Shown here one piece after another: positions 1-10,274 of a DNA stretch of 64,000 bases (its first letter is position 1; the number at the start of each line of letters is the position of its first letter). Below the pieces are notes generated by a model that saw only the letters and a program-made list of their open reading frames with translations, did not search any database and was not told the origin of the DNA. The DNA is from Saussurea involucrata (taxonomy: Eukaryota > Streptophyta > Magnoliopsida > Asterales > Asteraceae): the NCBI GenBank assembly GCA_033807775.1, contig CM066321.1, positions 235,282,350-235,346,349 of the forward strand, in the 5' to 3' direction. Position numbers and translations under genes: made by a program.

Positions 1-354
1 TTGAAGAAACATTTTGTTTCTTCTTACCCTTGGATTTATCTTTTGCTTTGGGTATAGAGAGAAGACAGTGTGGACTTTTGAAATGTTGGTTTAATTTAAA
101 CATTAGATCAAAGCAATGACAGTATTGAATGTGCGAAGAGATTTGCTTGAACTTTTCATTAAATACATTAAATGGGGGCACAGAGGCATTACAATTTATC
201 CTAACATTAGACTTTCTATTACAAGAAGGTTTATGTAGGCTAGATTGTTGTTTGCAAAATCCTTTGTTGAGTGCGGCCTTCTGTGTTCCCCTTATGTGGT
301 GAACTTCTGTAGGTTTCACTGTCACAGAAGAAAAAGATTTGTTAATTTTAGTCC
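1..354 (-). pseudogene. Shifted continuation of the element G Gag-like frame
   Basis: Beyond the stop of the 464-codon frame, a one-base shift opens a frame that runs without a stop to the window edge. It encodes a lysine-, serine- and cysteine/histidine-rich stretch, as in the region around and after the zinc knuckle of Copia Gag proteins. I infer a single-base indel at about 354-357. The alternative is that the upstream stop is real and this is untranslated. No intact zinc knuckle is visible in the part seen. Confidence 0.4.
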
Positions 355-356
355 AT

Positions 357-1751
357 TTACCCTTCTGTTGCCATGTTAGTTTTTTTAACAAGTTTTAAGG
401 GTTTTAAAATCTTTGAACTTGTTGGAATTTGAGTGGACATTAACTTCTGTTGTTTGAAATTTTCAAGCTTAAGAGAGGTTTTGGCTTGTATGCACATATC
501 CAAAAAGTCTGGACAGATAGGAATTCCAGTGATTTTCTCCTTGGGAGGAATAGTTCTGTTAAGAACTTCAGAGGTTTGTTTAAAAACCTCTGTGTCACTA
601 GGTCCGATCTCTGACTTAGAGTCAGTCTCTGATTCATCAGAGGATGAATCGTCCTCATATATAGAGGTTGAGTCACTTGGTTCTCTTTCGACAGAGGCTG
701 GACTTTCAGAAGATGTGCCATACTCACTTTCTTCCTTTTCTAAGGAACTATCTTCTAAGTTAACAGAAGTATCTGTTAAGTTTTCTTCAGAGAGATCTTG
801 ATCACTGGAAGATGTACAGAGGTTTTCTTCAGAGATATCAAGTTTTTCTTCTGTAATTCTTGGCTTGAACTCAGGTGCCTCTGCTGATAATTTCTTTTCA
901 GAATTTATCATGCAGACAAATGCAACTTGGGTTTGAGTCTCGGGATTACCAAACTTGAAGATTCCTATCTGATCTTGAGTTTTCAGATACCTCTTAGGTT
1001 TGGATTCTCTTTTGACAGAGATTGAAGGTGACAAATTTGTGTTTTCAAACCACACATTTGTCATCTTCAGAGGTTTCCTCTTGTGAGGTTCCCCAGAGAC
1101 TTTTTGCCTTTTACTTACAGAGAGAAGATTTGGAAATCCAGGTTTTCTTGTATCTCCAATGTGAAATAGAGAGGACAGAGATTTGTCTCTTTTGTTTCCG
1201 GTATAAGGATCTATATCACAGAAGCCAATTCCCCGTCTCCCTATTTGGGTGTTAATTTTCTCGTACACCTTCTGCGCATCTGAATTTTTTTTAATTTGAA
1301 GATCTCTTCTGAGTAAATCTTGACAGAGGGCTTCTCTTTCCTTTTGAAAATAATTTTTAAGAGCTAGGATGTTCATTCTGTCGCACTCAACGTCCATTAG
1401 TTCTTTAGCCTTTGTTTTCAAGGAAGAATTAAGTTCAGAAATCTTTTCTTTTAAAGGATTTAACTTTTTGTTCCAGTCCATTTCAATTTCTTCTTTTTCT
1501 TGAAAAATCTTAGCTTTTTCTTGAGTGAGAAGTCTAGCTTCTCTCTCATAGAAGGTGAGCTTCTTTTGAATACTTTCGCATGTCTTTTTCATTTCATTGT
1601 ATTCAATGTTAAGTTTGAGCAAATCAGCTTCTGCTTTATTAGAGTTAGAGTTTGAAGTGGATACCTCACTGTCGGAGTTGGAGTTGACTTCTGCCATGCC
1701 ACAGAATAGAGCATTTTTCGTTTCTTCTTTGTCAGAGGATGTATTCATCAT
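357..1751 (-). CDS. Gag-derived coiled-coil protein of element G (464 aa)
   Basis: The 464-residue product starts MMNTSS, about 290 bases after the primer-binding site. Residues about 45-165 are rich in K, E and L with heptad-like spacing and should form a coiled coil. A basic middle follows (about 185-265), then a long acidic serine-rich stretch (about 295-390) and a basic C-terminus. The capsid (UBN2-type) domain normal for Copia Gag is absent, as are protease and integrase motifs within view. The layout resembles the coiled-coil part that sits before the protease in sirevirus Gag, and the unrelated-looking 426-aa protein of element E has the same plan. I infer a non-autonomous element that keeps only this part of gag. 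The function of such a protein is unknown. Confidence 0.6.
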   Translation of the reverse strand: MMNTSSDKEETKNALFCGMAEVNSNSDSEVSTSNSNSNKAEADLLKLNIEYNEMKKTCESIQKKLTFYEREARLLTQEKAKIFQEKEEIEMDWNKKLNPLKEKISELNSSLKTKAKELMDVECDRMNILALKNYFQKEREALCQDLLRRDLQIKKNSDAQKVYEKINTQIGRRGIGFCDIDPYTGNKRDKSLSSLFHIGDTRKPGFPNLLSVSKRQKVSGEPHKRKPLKMTNVWFENTNLSPSISVKRESKPKRYLKTQDQIGIFKFGNPETQTQVAFVCMINSEKKLSAEAPEFKPRITEEKLDISEENLCTSSSDQDLSEENLTDTSVNLEDSSLEKEESEYGTSSESPASVEREPSDSTSIYEDDSSSDESETDSKSEIGPSDTEVFKQTSEVLNRTIPPKEKITGIPICPDFLDMCIQAKTSLKLENFKQQKLMSTQIPTSSKILKPLKLVKKTNMATEG

Positions 1752-2037
1752 TTTAGAGAGAGATAAATTATCCAGAAAAGGGTTTAAACAGTAAGCTTTT
1801 TAGAGATGAAGTGGATGCTTCGTTTGAAGTTTCTTTGCTTAAAAGCTTTAAACTGAGCACAAAAATGGTGTTTTTAACCAGAATAATAGATTCTATAAGT
1901 TTACCAAAGTTCGAATGACTCGAAAATGGCAGAAAAACAGAAACTGTTTGAATAAAATGAAGAACAGGTTAAAAATCCAAGTTTCTACCAAAAATCATTG
2001 TAAAGAGTGGATCCCTTGATATTAAAAATCAAAGTTT

Positions 2038-2049
2038 GCTCTGATACCA
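2038..2049 (-). promoter_or_regulatory. Primer-binding site of element G
   Basis: Minus strand reads TGGTATCAGAGC, the standard Copia/sirevirus primer-binding site matching the 3' end of initiator methionine tRNA. It lies two bases inside the LTR end at 2052, fixing the polarity of G and showing that the LTR to its right is the 5' LTR. Confidence 0.85.
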
Positions 2050-2051
2050 AT

Positions 2052-2757
2052 TGTTGGTTCATGTTTTCTTAACAATGATCTTAACTTTCAATTAGTTCAG
2101 ATTTAGATATGGTGCGGAAGCGTATTTAAGAACTGAAAGATAATGTAAAGGTAGAAGAACACACAATATCAAATAAACAGTATGTAAAGAACATATGAGT
2201 ATCTCCAAGATTACTGTTTGATATTTATCAAGAACACCAAGAACATAACAAGAATTCTGCTGGTGTGTGTGTTTGTGCGTAGCTTAATTGTCTGATTCTT
2301 ATTTTTGGAAGACCTCAACATGAGTCTTCCTTTTATACTACTACAAAGGGGACATACTTTAGACAATAAGGACTTATGCTACAGTAGACAGGATCGTATG
2401 AACAGTAGCAGGTACTGCATGCATTAAATGCGCATGTTCCAACTTGGACAGAGCCCTATTAGAGTTTGACATGTGTTGTTGTTGTCAGGGCATGCCTTAA
2501 GCAAGTGGATGAACGGATCCTGGAACAGTAGAAAGATATTTGTAAATCTTCTAAGTCTTTAGTATAAACCGCAGAGGCTCTGTCAAGGGTGACAGAGGTT
2601 CTGCGGCTCGGTCCTCTGTGAGCAGTCTTCTGCTGATTCTTGCCTTCGGTATTCTTGGTTTCTTCTGCAGAGCCTCTGTGGGTTACTTCTGTACTTAGAC
2701 TATTTTCATTACTTTCACGAACAGAAAGATTGGAGCTAACAGTGGTGACACTTTTCA
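2052..2757 (-). repeat. 5' LTR of element G (~706 bp)
   Basis: Plus-strand ends are TGTTGGTTC at 2052 and TTTTCA at 2757, giving TG...CA termini. A TATA-like box lies at about 2331-2338 (minus strand TATAAAA). The U3 side contains several copies of an ACAGAGG-type motif (about 2570-2690) and an RY-like CATGCA near 2418. The right boundary is inferred from where the interrupted plus-strand zinc knuckle restarts. The partner LTR is not in the window. Confidence 0.65.
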
Positions 2758-2935
2758 TATGGCTAAAGATTGTCCTCTTGAAAGAACTGACAGGAACTCC
2801 TCCAAAGATCTTTGTACTTCCAATTCTAACCCAAAAGGACCCATTTCCATATGGGTACCAATAAATTAATTTATGTGTGACTGCAGGTCTAAAGACACCA
2901 ACATATCTGGACAGTGGTTATTCTCTTATAATTTT
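2758..2935 (+). pseudogene. Gag zinc-knuckle end and protease start of element C
   Basis: From about 2756 the plus strand encodes H-M-A-K-D-C, the last H-x4-C of a CCHC knuckle. A linker containing GPISIWVP follows (2829-2855), matching the GPxxxWVPK segment that lies between Gag and protease in Copia polyproteins. At about 2890-2925 another frame reads TYLDSGYS, a degraded form of the protease motif WYLDSGCS. Frame changes and a stop separate these parts. The first knuckle cysteines lie left of element G, outside the window. Confidence 0.6.
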
Positions 2936-4880
2936 ATCTGTTTTGATGACCTTATTTCAAATGTACATCTCCCTCTCGTTTCATCAGCCCTCATTTCCTA
3001 AGTCTATCTTTTCTCTATATATTTTACCTCAACCCTCAATAAAAACTATTCCTAAATATCCTCCACCGATCTCCCTTCTTTCTTTGTTTCCTACCAACAC
3101 CGCCGATCCTAACACCCCCATTGAAAGCCTCCACCGAAAAAGGAATCATCAGCTGCCCCTTCTGCCGATTCTCCTTATGTCCTCCGTCAGCTGCTGTCGC
3201 TCCCCACATCTGCTTGCTGACCGAAGACCTGCCGACCCATCTCCAGCCGACAACAACCCAGCCGCCGACACCACCGAACAACCTTTGTCGGGTGCAACTC
3301 CTACCGATTGTTGTTGCCACCGAAACAACAGCCTTAGCCGAAGGCTTCATCGCCTCCATCTACTGCCGATCAAGCCTTGGTGCCTACCAAGCAATTCTCG
3401 CCGATCCCCAAAGAATTGGTGCTACCGTCCCCACATACCACCACCACCGATTATGTCAAAAGTTAGAACTCTCTCTCTTCCTCTATCTCACACATTCCTA
3501 TCTCTCACCTTTCCCTCTTCCCATAAAACTTCCACACTTCCTCACTATCCTAAAAACACTCTACCTCTCTTTTTCATATCATTATCATTATCATTATTAC
3601 CTACATCCCCTCACATTCTCACCTCTTCACCTTACCCTATCATGCCACTATAAATACCTTACCTACATTTCCCTTACATATCTTCCTCTTTAACGTCACT
3701 TATCCCTTTCAAAAACTTACCTGTTACTCTATTTTCTTAAACACTGACTTCATCAACACCATTCCAAACCTCCATGAAAATACTTTCCCAAGTACCTCAT
3801 ATTCACATTCACCAAATATTCCCTCCTCCTCCACTCCTATCGATTTGCCCTCTTCCACGCCTGAAGATTTTCTTCTGCCTCTCAACCTCAACCTTCTCTT
3901 CCTTTAGCACAACATCCTGGATTTGAAGATCCCTCTCATTCTAACTATGTGTACAGCTCTCTAAAAAAATCGGCCGCCGACTTTTAGCTGCCGACCTTGA
4001 TCTTAAAAAAACAAAAAACCGGCTGCCGAAATTTAGCTGCCGAGATAAAAACTTGTAGTCTATGTTATGGCCGATTTTCCTGCCCATTTTCCAACGTTTC
4101 TTGTTGTTTTTTTTCTACGTCGACCGCTGAGGGGGATAATTCATCTGAGGGGGAGCAACATCAACCCCAATACGAATATAGCGTCTAACTCGAAAAAAAA
4201 TGAGGGAACCGGCGGAGTGATCAAGGGGGAGCACATCAGTCCAGACCGATCTTACTGAGGGGGGGGGGGGGGGGGGAACACAGACCGGCGGATCTAACTG
4301 AGGGGAGGAAAACAAAGACAAGGATGATGATGCTGAACATGAAGAGCTGAAGATGCCAAGAGAAAGAAAGAAGATGCAAGAGATGGGCAGAAGCATCCTG
4401 AGGCTGATTCACTCAACCTCAAACCTCCCTCAAAGATTGTCACCATAATGGGTTTGTCTCCTACCTAAAAACCACAGACTCATTTGGTTGAAATCTTTTG
4501 GAGTAAGTGAATGGCTTGAAGATTTGGAACATCTAAAGAAAAGCAAAAGTGCCTAAAAGATAAAGTTCCCCAACATATCAACGGGCTGCTGATCAAAATG
4601 AAGAATCCTCAAGCCAGACACAGACTTCAACTCGCCCCTCCAAGATGCAAGTACATTTTGTTTTGTTCATATTGTCCATTCTTCATTCTTTATTCTTTTA
4701 TTAGTTTGTACAACTATACATTACCATTTCATTTTACTTGTAAATGTCAGATACAATTAAAAAATCCAAAAAGAACAAAAAGAATGGACTATGTGAAAAG
4801 AACCCAAAAAGAGTAAACAAGGGTCAAAATTAATTATTCAGTATTTACTCCTCAGCTTCTAAGTATGGATGACATCCTCA
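2936..4880 (+). other. Non-coding internal region of element C, rich in CCGAY motifs
   Basis: I see no recognisable protein here. The first half is strongly pyrimidine-biased on the plus strand. GCCGAC/GCCGAT/ACCGA motifs recur many times between about 3066 and 4290. A TATA-like CTATAAATA lies near 3649. From 4130 onward come several GAGGGGG tracts and an 18-G run (4259-4276), resembling the multiple polypurine tracts of sirevirus 3' regions. Proline-rich frames on the plus strand have no domain and probably reflect composition. Origin of the 3000-3900 stretch is unknown and it could be captured host sequence. Confidence 0.4.
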
Positions 4881-4893
4881 AATAGGGGGAGAT
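4881..4893 (+). promoter_or_regulatory. Polypurine tract of element C
   Basis: AATAGGGGGAGAT directly precedes an LTR starting TGTTGGG at 4894. The same AATAGGGGGAGATTG context occurs at the 3' LTRs of D, A1 and A2, so this is the plus-strand primer site of a sirevirus-type element. Confidence 0.75.
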
Positions 4894-5185
4894 TGTTGGG
4901 TCACTTAATATTTGAAGATGACCTCCAGTCTTTCATTTGTACACATTTCATACTTAGAATACCTTTTAGGTTCTTTACAAGCAGCTTAATTATGTAACAC
5001 AAAATGTTCGGTGAAGTCGAAGATCAACCAAAGAAACAAAGAAGAAGTGTATCTTCAAAGCGAATAGAAGATGGACTTCTCAACCAAAGATTAAGGTGCT
5101 ACTTGAAGACATCCTAAGTCTTCCGCCAAGACTACTTGAAGACATCTTCAGGAAGTTTTACTTGAAGACATATTTGGCCTGAGAG
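4894..5185 (+). repeat. Truncated 3' LTR of element C (first ~290 bp)
   Basis: Starts TGTTGGGTCAC right after the polypurine tract. It shares only its general layout, not close sequence, with the D and A LTRs, for example a GTGAAGTCGAAGATCAACC stretch resembling one in D. It stops at about 5185, where minus-strand coding sequence of element B takes over, so the rest of the LTR is lost at a rearrangement junction. Confidence 0.55.
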
Positions 5186-6066
5186 ATCAGCGTCTGGACC
5201 GAATACAGCTTCACGAGAAAAGTCAACACCAGTCTCGTTCCGTATAACTGGTCCTGAAGATGGCAGAGCCTTCTTCTTTGGAGCACTTCATTTTTGTTGG
5301 ATGACTGGAGGAAGAGGCAAATCAACCACTGATGAGACTTGGTCGATTAGCTTGTTAATAGCACTTTCAACAACGGGCTTAAAGCTTGATCGGGATCGCT
5401 GAATTGCAACCTGAATTTCCAACCATTCAGTTAGCCTAAGTTTCTCCAATGCTGAGAGATAGCAGGTTCTCGATACACCGTTCTCCCTGATCATTGTAAC
5501 ATCGATCAATGAGACTCCTCTGACAGTTCTCCCCTTCATGTTTACATGTTTGATTCTTGCTGGTAAACACCTGAAGTGGACCAGGCCAGGGTGGAGTCGC
5601 TGACTTGAACCTTCTTTTCTTTCTTATCACCAACCTCTTTTAGCAGTTGTTGCTGGACTCTGAGGGGAAATTTCTTCAGCTGGGGATCCTTTACTGAACA
5701 TTGGGCAAGCTCAATAGCAAAAGTTTTATCAGTGAGCTCAGTCTGCTGTTGTTCAGCGAGGATCTTCTCGGCCTTGAGACTTTCAACAATTTCCTCAGGA
5801 GTTAAACATTTGAGGTGGTGAGGGATGAGTCGCTGACTTTCCATCTTTTGGATCATAGATGTTTTCCTTTTGTGTTCATCTTCATCTGACCGCTGACGAG
5901 GCAGAGAAGGTCTTCTAGGATGTGAAAGCAACTGTTCTTCTTCTTCAGTTTGTTCATCAGTCTCATTCAGGACAGAGACCGGGATTATTTGTTCATCAGC
6001 GTTGATCACTAGGATTATTTGTTGAGTAGTGGGAGCTTCAGCTGCATCCTCAAGCAGAGGAGAGGG
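5186..6066 (-). pseudogene. Exon 2 of the envelope-position gene, element B
   Basis: Homologous along its length to the 20807-22063 and 32782-34038 exons. It has an N-terminal glutamate-rich part, then the WLEIQVAIQRSRS segment, and ends at a GPVIRNETG motif just before the junction at ~5186. The last ~110 residues seen in A1 are therefore missing. Damage includes a frame change near 5575 and an in-frame TGA at about 5285-5287. The first codons after the intron are PSPLLED, matching SSPVFED in A1. It is a broken relic useful for comparison. Confidence 0.7.
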
Positions 6067-6225
6067 CTGGCTGAAACAAAAAGATCATTAGAGTTAGATC
6101 TTTTGAAGGTAGAAAGGAGATAGAGAAAGAATAGGCTAAGCGTTTAGAGGTTTTAGGAGGAGTAGGGTAGATATTGAGAAGGGATAGAGGATAGAGGCAA
6201 TGTATGGGAAGAAAAAATAGCATAC
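6067..6225 (-). other. Intron of the envelope-position gene, element B (159 bp)
   Basis: Minus strand: exon 1 ends ACTTGTCAG and the intron starts GTATGC. It ends in a pyrimidine-rich tract and TTTCAGCCAG. Joining at these points keeps exon 1 and exon 2 in frame, as in A1 and A2. Inferred from GT-AG signals and conservation, not from transcripts. Confidence 0.55.
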
Positions 6226-8876
6226 CTGACAAGTTGGTTTCTTCAAGAGGATAGCCAAATTGTCAGCGACAAATCCCTTTTCTTTTCCTGGAGTCTTCTT
6301 CACATGAGACTTGGTGGTCCTCTCCCTGGTTCATTTATGGAGACGCCTTTCAGTGCAGGAGCTTTGATGGCGGTAGGCTCAAACCAAAAGTGGTCTTCAT
6401 CATCCTCATCATCATCCTTAGTATCAGGATGAGATGAAGGTTCTTCATCTTCTATGTTCAGCTCCTCCTTCTCTTCTTCTTCATCAATATCATCAGTGAT
6501 GAGTTCAATGGACTTTTCAGCTGGAGAGTGAGGAGGGTCGTCGCCTTGCTCTCCCTCAGAAGGAGAGGGATCTTCAGCGGTTCCCTCAGGATGATCAACT
6601 TCCTAAGGAGGGTCTTTGTCAGGAGGGTCTTTGTCAGCAGTTTCTTCCTCCCTCTCAACATTCAGAGGGAGGTCTTCATCCTTCTCCCCCTCTCCATCTG
6701 AATGGAGGGAGGTAGTAGTAGCAGCATCCATAGCAGCAGCAGCAGCTTCAGAGACCCTGTCTTCTTGGCCAGGGTGTCTTGAAGTTGAGGCCAATAACAT
6801 CTCAACAGTGTCCATCCTGTCTTCTAGGACAGGAAGGCGAGATGTAGCCAATATCACAAAATCCATGGTCATCCCCAGAAGATTTCTATCAGACTAAGAG
6901 AAAAAGGAGACATGGACTGTTGGAGCTTCCATCCTCTCCAGGATCTTGGTGAGCAGGGTGTTGTTTTCAGCGACCTGTTTAGTAAGGCTGCTCACCTCAC
7001 CTTGGAGGTCAGAGAAGTTGTTCTTCAGCGATCCAACCTCGGTGCCGAGATTGGTGACGGTGGACTGAAGGTTGGTGATGGCGTTGGTGTTGTTGTTGAC
7101 ACCTGTTTCCAAGCTTGTCACTCCCCCTTGCAGCGATGAGAGATATGCAGAGTTAGCCTTATCTGCAAGGGTAGAGGAGATACTCTTCAGCGTATCCCCA
7201 GCATCAGTGATCACTGAGGTGTTCATGGAGAGGTTGGTGGAGAGATTCTTCACCTTTTCAGCGATGTCCGTGAGGGGCGTGCTGATCGTGCCCAAATTAG
7301 GACCTAAAAAAGAAAGTAACTTATGAGCAAAGGAAAGCTCAAAAGTTGTGGTTTTAGAGAGGGGTGAGGAATCTGTTTGGATACCTGTAGGATTCAGGTT
7401 GGAGAAGGCATTGATGTCCCTGTTACCTCCAAAATATTCCACGTCGTCCTCAAACGAACTGACAAGGATAGTTGTAGAAGATCCTGCAGGTCCTGTAGAA
7501 TTGTGCTGCATCAAATGGCGGAGCATAGCAGCGCTTATATCCACCGGAGAGAAAGATGGAACCGTAGGAGCGGTGCTGAAGGTGGAGATGACCAATGGAG
7601 AATAAGAAAGAGGGGTTGAGAAAGATGTTGTTGTAGCAGTTTCAACGCTGGAGTCGTTGAGAAAGATCTCTTCAGTGTTTAGAGGCGCTGAAGATATAGG
7701 GGTAGCTTCCAGTGAAGCGTCTGAAGTGGTAGTAGGGGTGGCTGTTGCAAATGTGGAGGAGAGTTCCACAAAATTATCAATTGTTGCATGTGAAGTGGCA
7801 ATCACTGATTCTTGAGCCTGGGAAGGCTTGGGGTTCTCCTTGAAGGTCTTCTTGGACTTATGGGTGCCAAGAGGGGTTGAAGATGGTTTCCTCTTTTTGG
7901 AAGAGGTGGTTGTAGCAGCCTGGGCGGAGGGTTGTGCCACTGAAGGAGCCGCTGAAGGAGTAGAAGTAGGAGGGTTGAGAAGAGAGAGTAGAGTAGAAAG
8001 ACTTACCTCAGCTTCGATCGGTTTGAAGTTGAGAACCTTGGGGCCGACCTGAGGGAGTTTGTAATTTTCATGCTTGGGGTAATGTGACCTAAGGAGCATC
8101 TGGAGGACTGCAGAGATAAAGTGAGGGTAGGGAACGTTCATTGATCGTTCAGGCTTCTCAACCTTCTCCATCATGTCTTCGAAGATTATTCGGGCATAAT
8201 CAACATGTAGCCCTTTCAGCAGGCAGTATCCCATGGCTACCTGAGGTTTGGCAGCCTGATCAGTGGAGCTCACCTTAGCCGTCATGCAAGAGATGACGTA
8301 GGCAAATATGAAGTTCAGCTCGGCAGGCATTTTGTTCTTGAGGACGTTGGTGAGTTTCTTGTCACCCTCCATGCTGCGGTACTTGTCCCATGCATAGTGC
8401 ATGCGATCAAGGAAAGCAATCAACTCTTGCTCTCCTTCAGTGGAGTTAGGGTCGATGATGGGGACGTAGGGGCTTTCTTTGGTACGCCCTGGAAGGTTCA
8501 GTGCAGAGCGTAGGGCTGAAGGAGTAATAGCATCACGACCCATTTCGGTTTAGAAACCGATCACTGAGTATTCTTTGCCAGTTTTCTTTGATGTTTCAGT
8601 GGTATGCTCTGCAGTGTATCGGAATTGTTGCAGGAGATGGCGATGTGCAGGTGGATCAATAGTCATGGCAGTGGCTAGAGGGCAGGTCTTCAAGAAATTG
8701 ACCGCGTCAGTGAGACGAGGGGCTGTCTTTTTTGTAGGAAACTTAAGCAATGCCAGAGAGTTGTTTGTAGGGAGGACGATCTGGTTCAGTTCGCCTTTCA
8801 TGTTTCCAGCTTTGGTCATGGTGATAAGAGAAGTAGCGTTGGTAGCTTTTGTAGCAGTAATGTTTGAGGAAGCCAT
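6226..8876 (-). pseudogene. Exon 1 of the envelope-position gene, element B
   Basis: Starts MASSNIT at 8876 and aligns in layout with exon 1 of A1 and A2. A conserved N-terminal region (FRYTAEHT, MPAELNFIF, ISCMTAK) is followed by a serine/threonine-rich linker, a predicted coiled coil after SFLGPNLG (about 7310-6930) and an acidic tail. The frame carries in-frame stops at about 8550-8552, 6894-6896 and 6603-6605, plus a frameshift near 6330. The C-terminus NLAILLKKPTCQ sits at the splice donor. I see no signal peptide or membrane segment. The protein family's function is not known to me. Confidence 0.7.
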
Positions 8877-9407
8877 TTCTGAATAACAATTAAAAGTTGA
8901 AAAAGAAGGAACTTCTTAAAATGGAAATATTTTATCCAAAATAAGGGTTTTGAAGTTTTTAGGGTTTTACAGTTTCCTTTTTAGGGAAGAAACAGTAAAA
9001 TGTGGGTTTTCTAGTTTTGAAAAGAGAAAAACTAGTGAAAATGAGTGTTTTCCAGTTTCTTTTTATGAAAAGGGATTCTGGAAAAACGTATGAAAATCAA
9101 GTTTAAGGTTTTTGTTTTAAACTTAATAAGAAAAACTATGTTTCAAGTTTTATTTTTTAAGATCATAAAGAAGATGATCTTATGTGAATAACGTTTGTTT
9201 TGATTTTTTTAGAACAAGAAATGTGATCAAAAAACAAGTTTTGGGAAAGATTTAAGAGGAGAAATGGATTTAAAAATAAGAACTTGTTTGAAGATCGATT
9301 GAAGATTTGAGAAGCAGGTTGTAAAAATCCAAGAACAAATATATAAAAGGTTTTCTTCCTTGAGAGATTGTATGCGCGTAAAAGGTAAAAATACAAACAT
9401 GAAGAGT

Positions 9408-9562
9408 TTATATAGTGAGAGTAGAGAGAGAAAGTGATTAGCGGGAAAAGGTACTCATCATGACACGTGACACGTCCCACGAAGCTTATTGGATAAGAAT
9501 TCAAAACAGGCGAACGTGTCAGACAAAAAGTCGTGCCAGGGTTTATCCGTTCGACGACGTCA
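9408..9562 (-). promoter_or_regulatory. Promoter-like block upstream of the envelope-position gene, element B
   Basis: Reading towards the gene on the minus strand: CGACGTCA-type site (9555-9562), CCAAT (ATTGG on plus, 9488-9492), G-box CACGTG (9464-9469), TTTCCCGC (GCGGGAAA on plus, about 9441-9448) and TATATAA (9408-9414). The start codon is ~530 bases further on. Order and approximate spacing match A1 and A2 although B is diverged, which suggests selection on a real promoter. Confidence 0.45.
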
Positions 9563-9876
9563 CATAGAAAATTGTCTTTTCATTTTTAAAAATGTTTCCC
9601 TGAAGGTTTTGAAAAACATCAGATAGGATTTTTAAAAAGAAGAGTCAGTGATAAAAAAATATCAGTAAGATTTGTTATTTCAAAGGAATCACTGAAGGAA
9701 AAGATTCAGCGATCGATTTAGTTTTGGAACACACCATACTGAAGTGAGCTTCAGCGAATAGGAATAGAAAAACATACCTTGGTATCAGCGAATCAATTTG
9801 GTTCAAAGATTAGATGATAAACAAGGATATAGAATTTCCTTTATCACTGACGTAATGCATAACCACTGAAGATTTA

Positions 9877-10151
9877 CTATTCAAGGTTCAACATGCCAAG
9901 CTCGCTGATGAGAATGTTAAATCTTGTCTCATCAAGAGGTTTGGTGAAAAGATCAGCTAACTGAAAGTCAGTAGGGATAAAGTGAAGTTCTATATCACCA
10001 TTTATCACATGATCTCAGATAAAGTGATACCTGATCTCGATGTGTTTGGTCTTTGAGTGTAGCACTGGATTATTGGCTATAGCGATGGCACTAGTGCTGC
10101 CGCAATAGATTGGAATTTTGGAGAGCTGAAGGTCGTAGTCTAATAGTTGAT
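9877..10151 (-). pseudogene. RNase H C-terminus of Copia pol, element B
   Basis: Encodes the end of a Ty1/Copia RNase H: the CDSTSAI motif (here CGSTSAI), SKTKHIEIRYHF, then the QLADLFTKPLDE tail. The catalytic-region Asp is replaced by Gly, and an in-frame TGA follows RYHFI. It stops abruptly at 10151, where plus-strand element D sequence starts. Confidence 0.8.
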
Positions 10152-10274
10152 TTCTCCTCTACCCCTTCTCAATATCCATACTACTCTCACTCAAACCTCT
10201 AAACACTTAACCCATCCTTTCTCTATCTCTTCTCCCAAATGATCTTACCTTTGTGATCGTTTTGTTTCAGCTAG

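Larger units (their letters stand above)
1..2757 (-). mobile_element. Element G: 5' part of a non-autonomous sirevirus-like LTR retrotransposon
   Basis: Read on the minus strand, this runs from a 5' LTR (2757-2052) through a primer-binding site and leader into a Gag-derived reading frame that leaves the window at base 1. The 3' part and second LTR are outside the window, so no target-site duplication can be checked. The LTR ends in CA on the plus strand at 2757, exactly where a plus-strand Copia Gag zinc knuckle resumes, so G is inserted in element C. Leader 1752-2037 shows no gene. Confidence 0.75.
2758..5185 (+). mobile_element. Element C: 3' part of a plus-strand sirevirus-like element, pol deleted
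   Basis: It contains the end of a Gag zinc knuckle and a trace of protease (2758-2935), then ~1.9 kb without coding capacity, a polypurine tract (4881-4893) and the first ~290 bp of a 3' LTR. There is no room for integrase, reverse transcriptase or RNase H, so the element was non-autonomous or internally deleted. Its left side is interrupted by G. Its LTR is cut at ~5185, where minus-strand element B begins. Confidence 0.6.
5186..10151 (-). mobile_element. Element B: decayed minus-strand sirevirus fragment
   Basis: Order on the minus strand: RNase H end of pol (10151-9877), spacer with promoter-like motifs (about 9562-9408), exon 1 of the envelope-position gene (8876-6226), intron (6225-6067) and exon 2 (6066-5186). 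No LTR, polypurine tract or Gag remains. Both ends are junctions with other broken elements (C at left, D at right). It is a diverged relative of A1/A2 carrying several stops and frameshifts. Confidence 0.75.

Noticed and set aside
433..801. Plus-strand 122-codon frame opposite the element G gene
   Set aside because: Antisense shadow of the acidic serine-rich region of the 464-residue product.
2877..3693. Long plus-strand frames of 258 and 190 codons rich in P, S, T and H
   Set aside because: They overlap in different frames in a pyrimidine-biased stretch, have no domain and no start context, and so reflect base composition.
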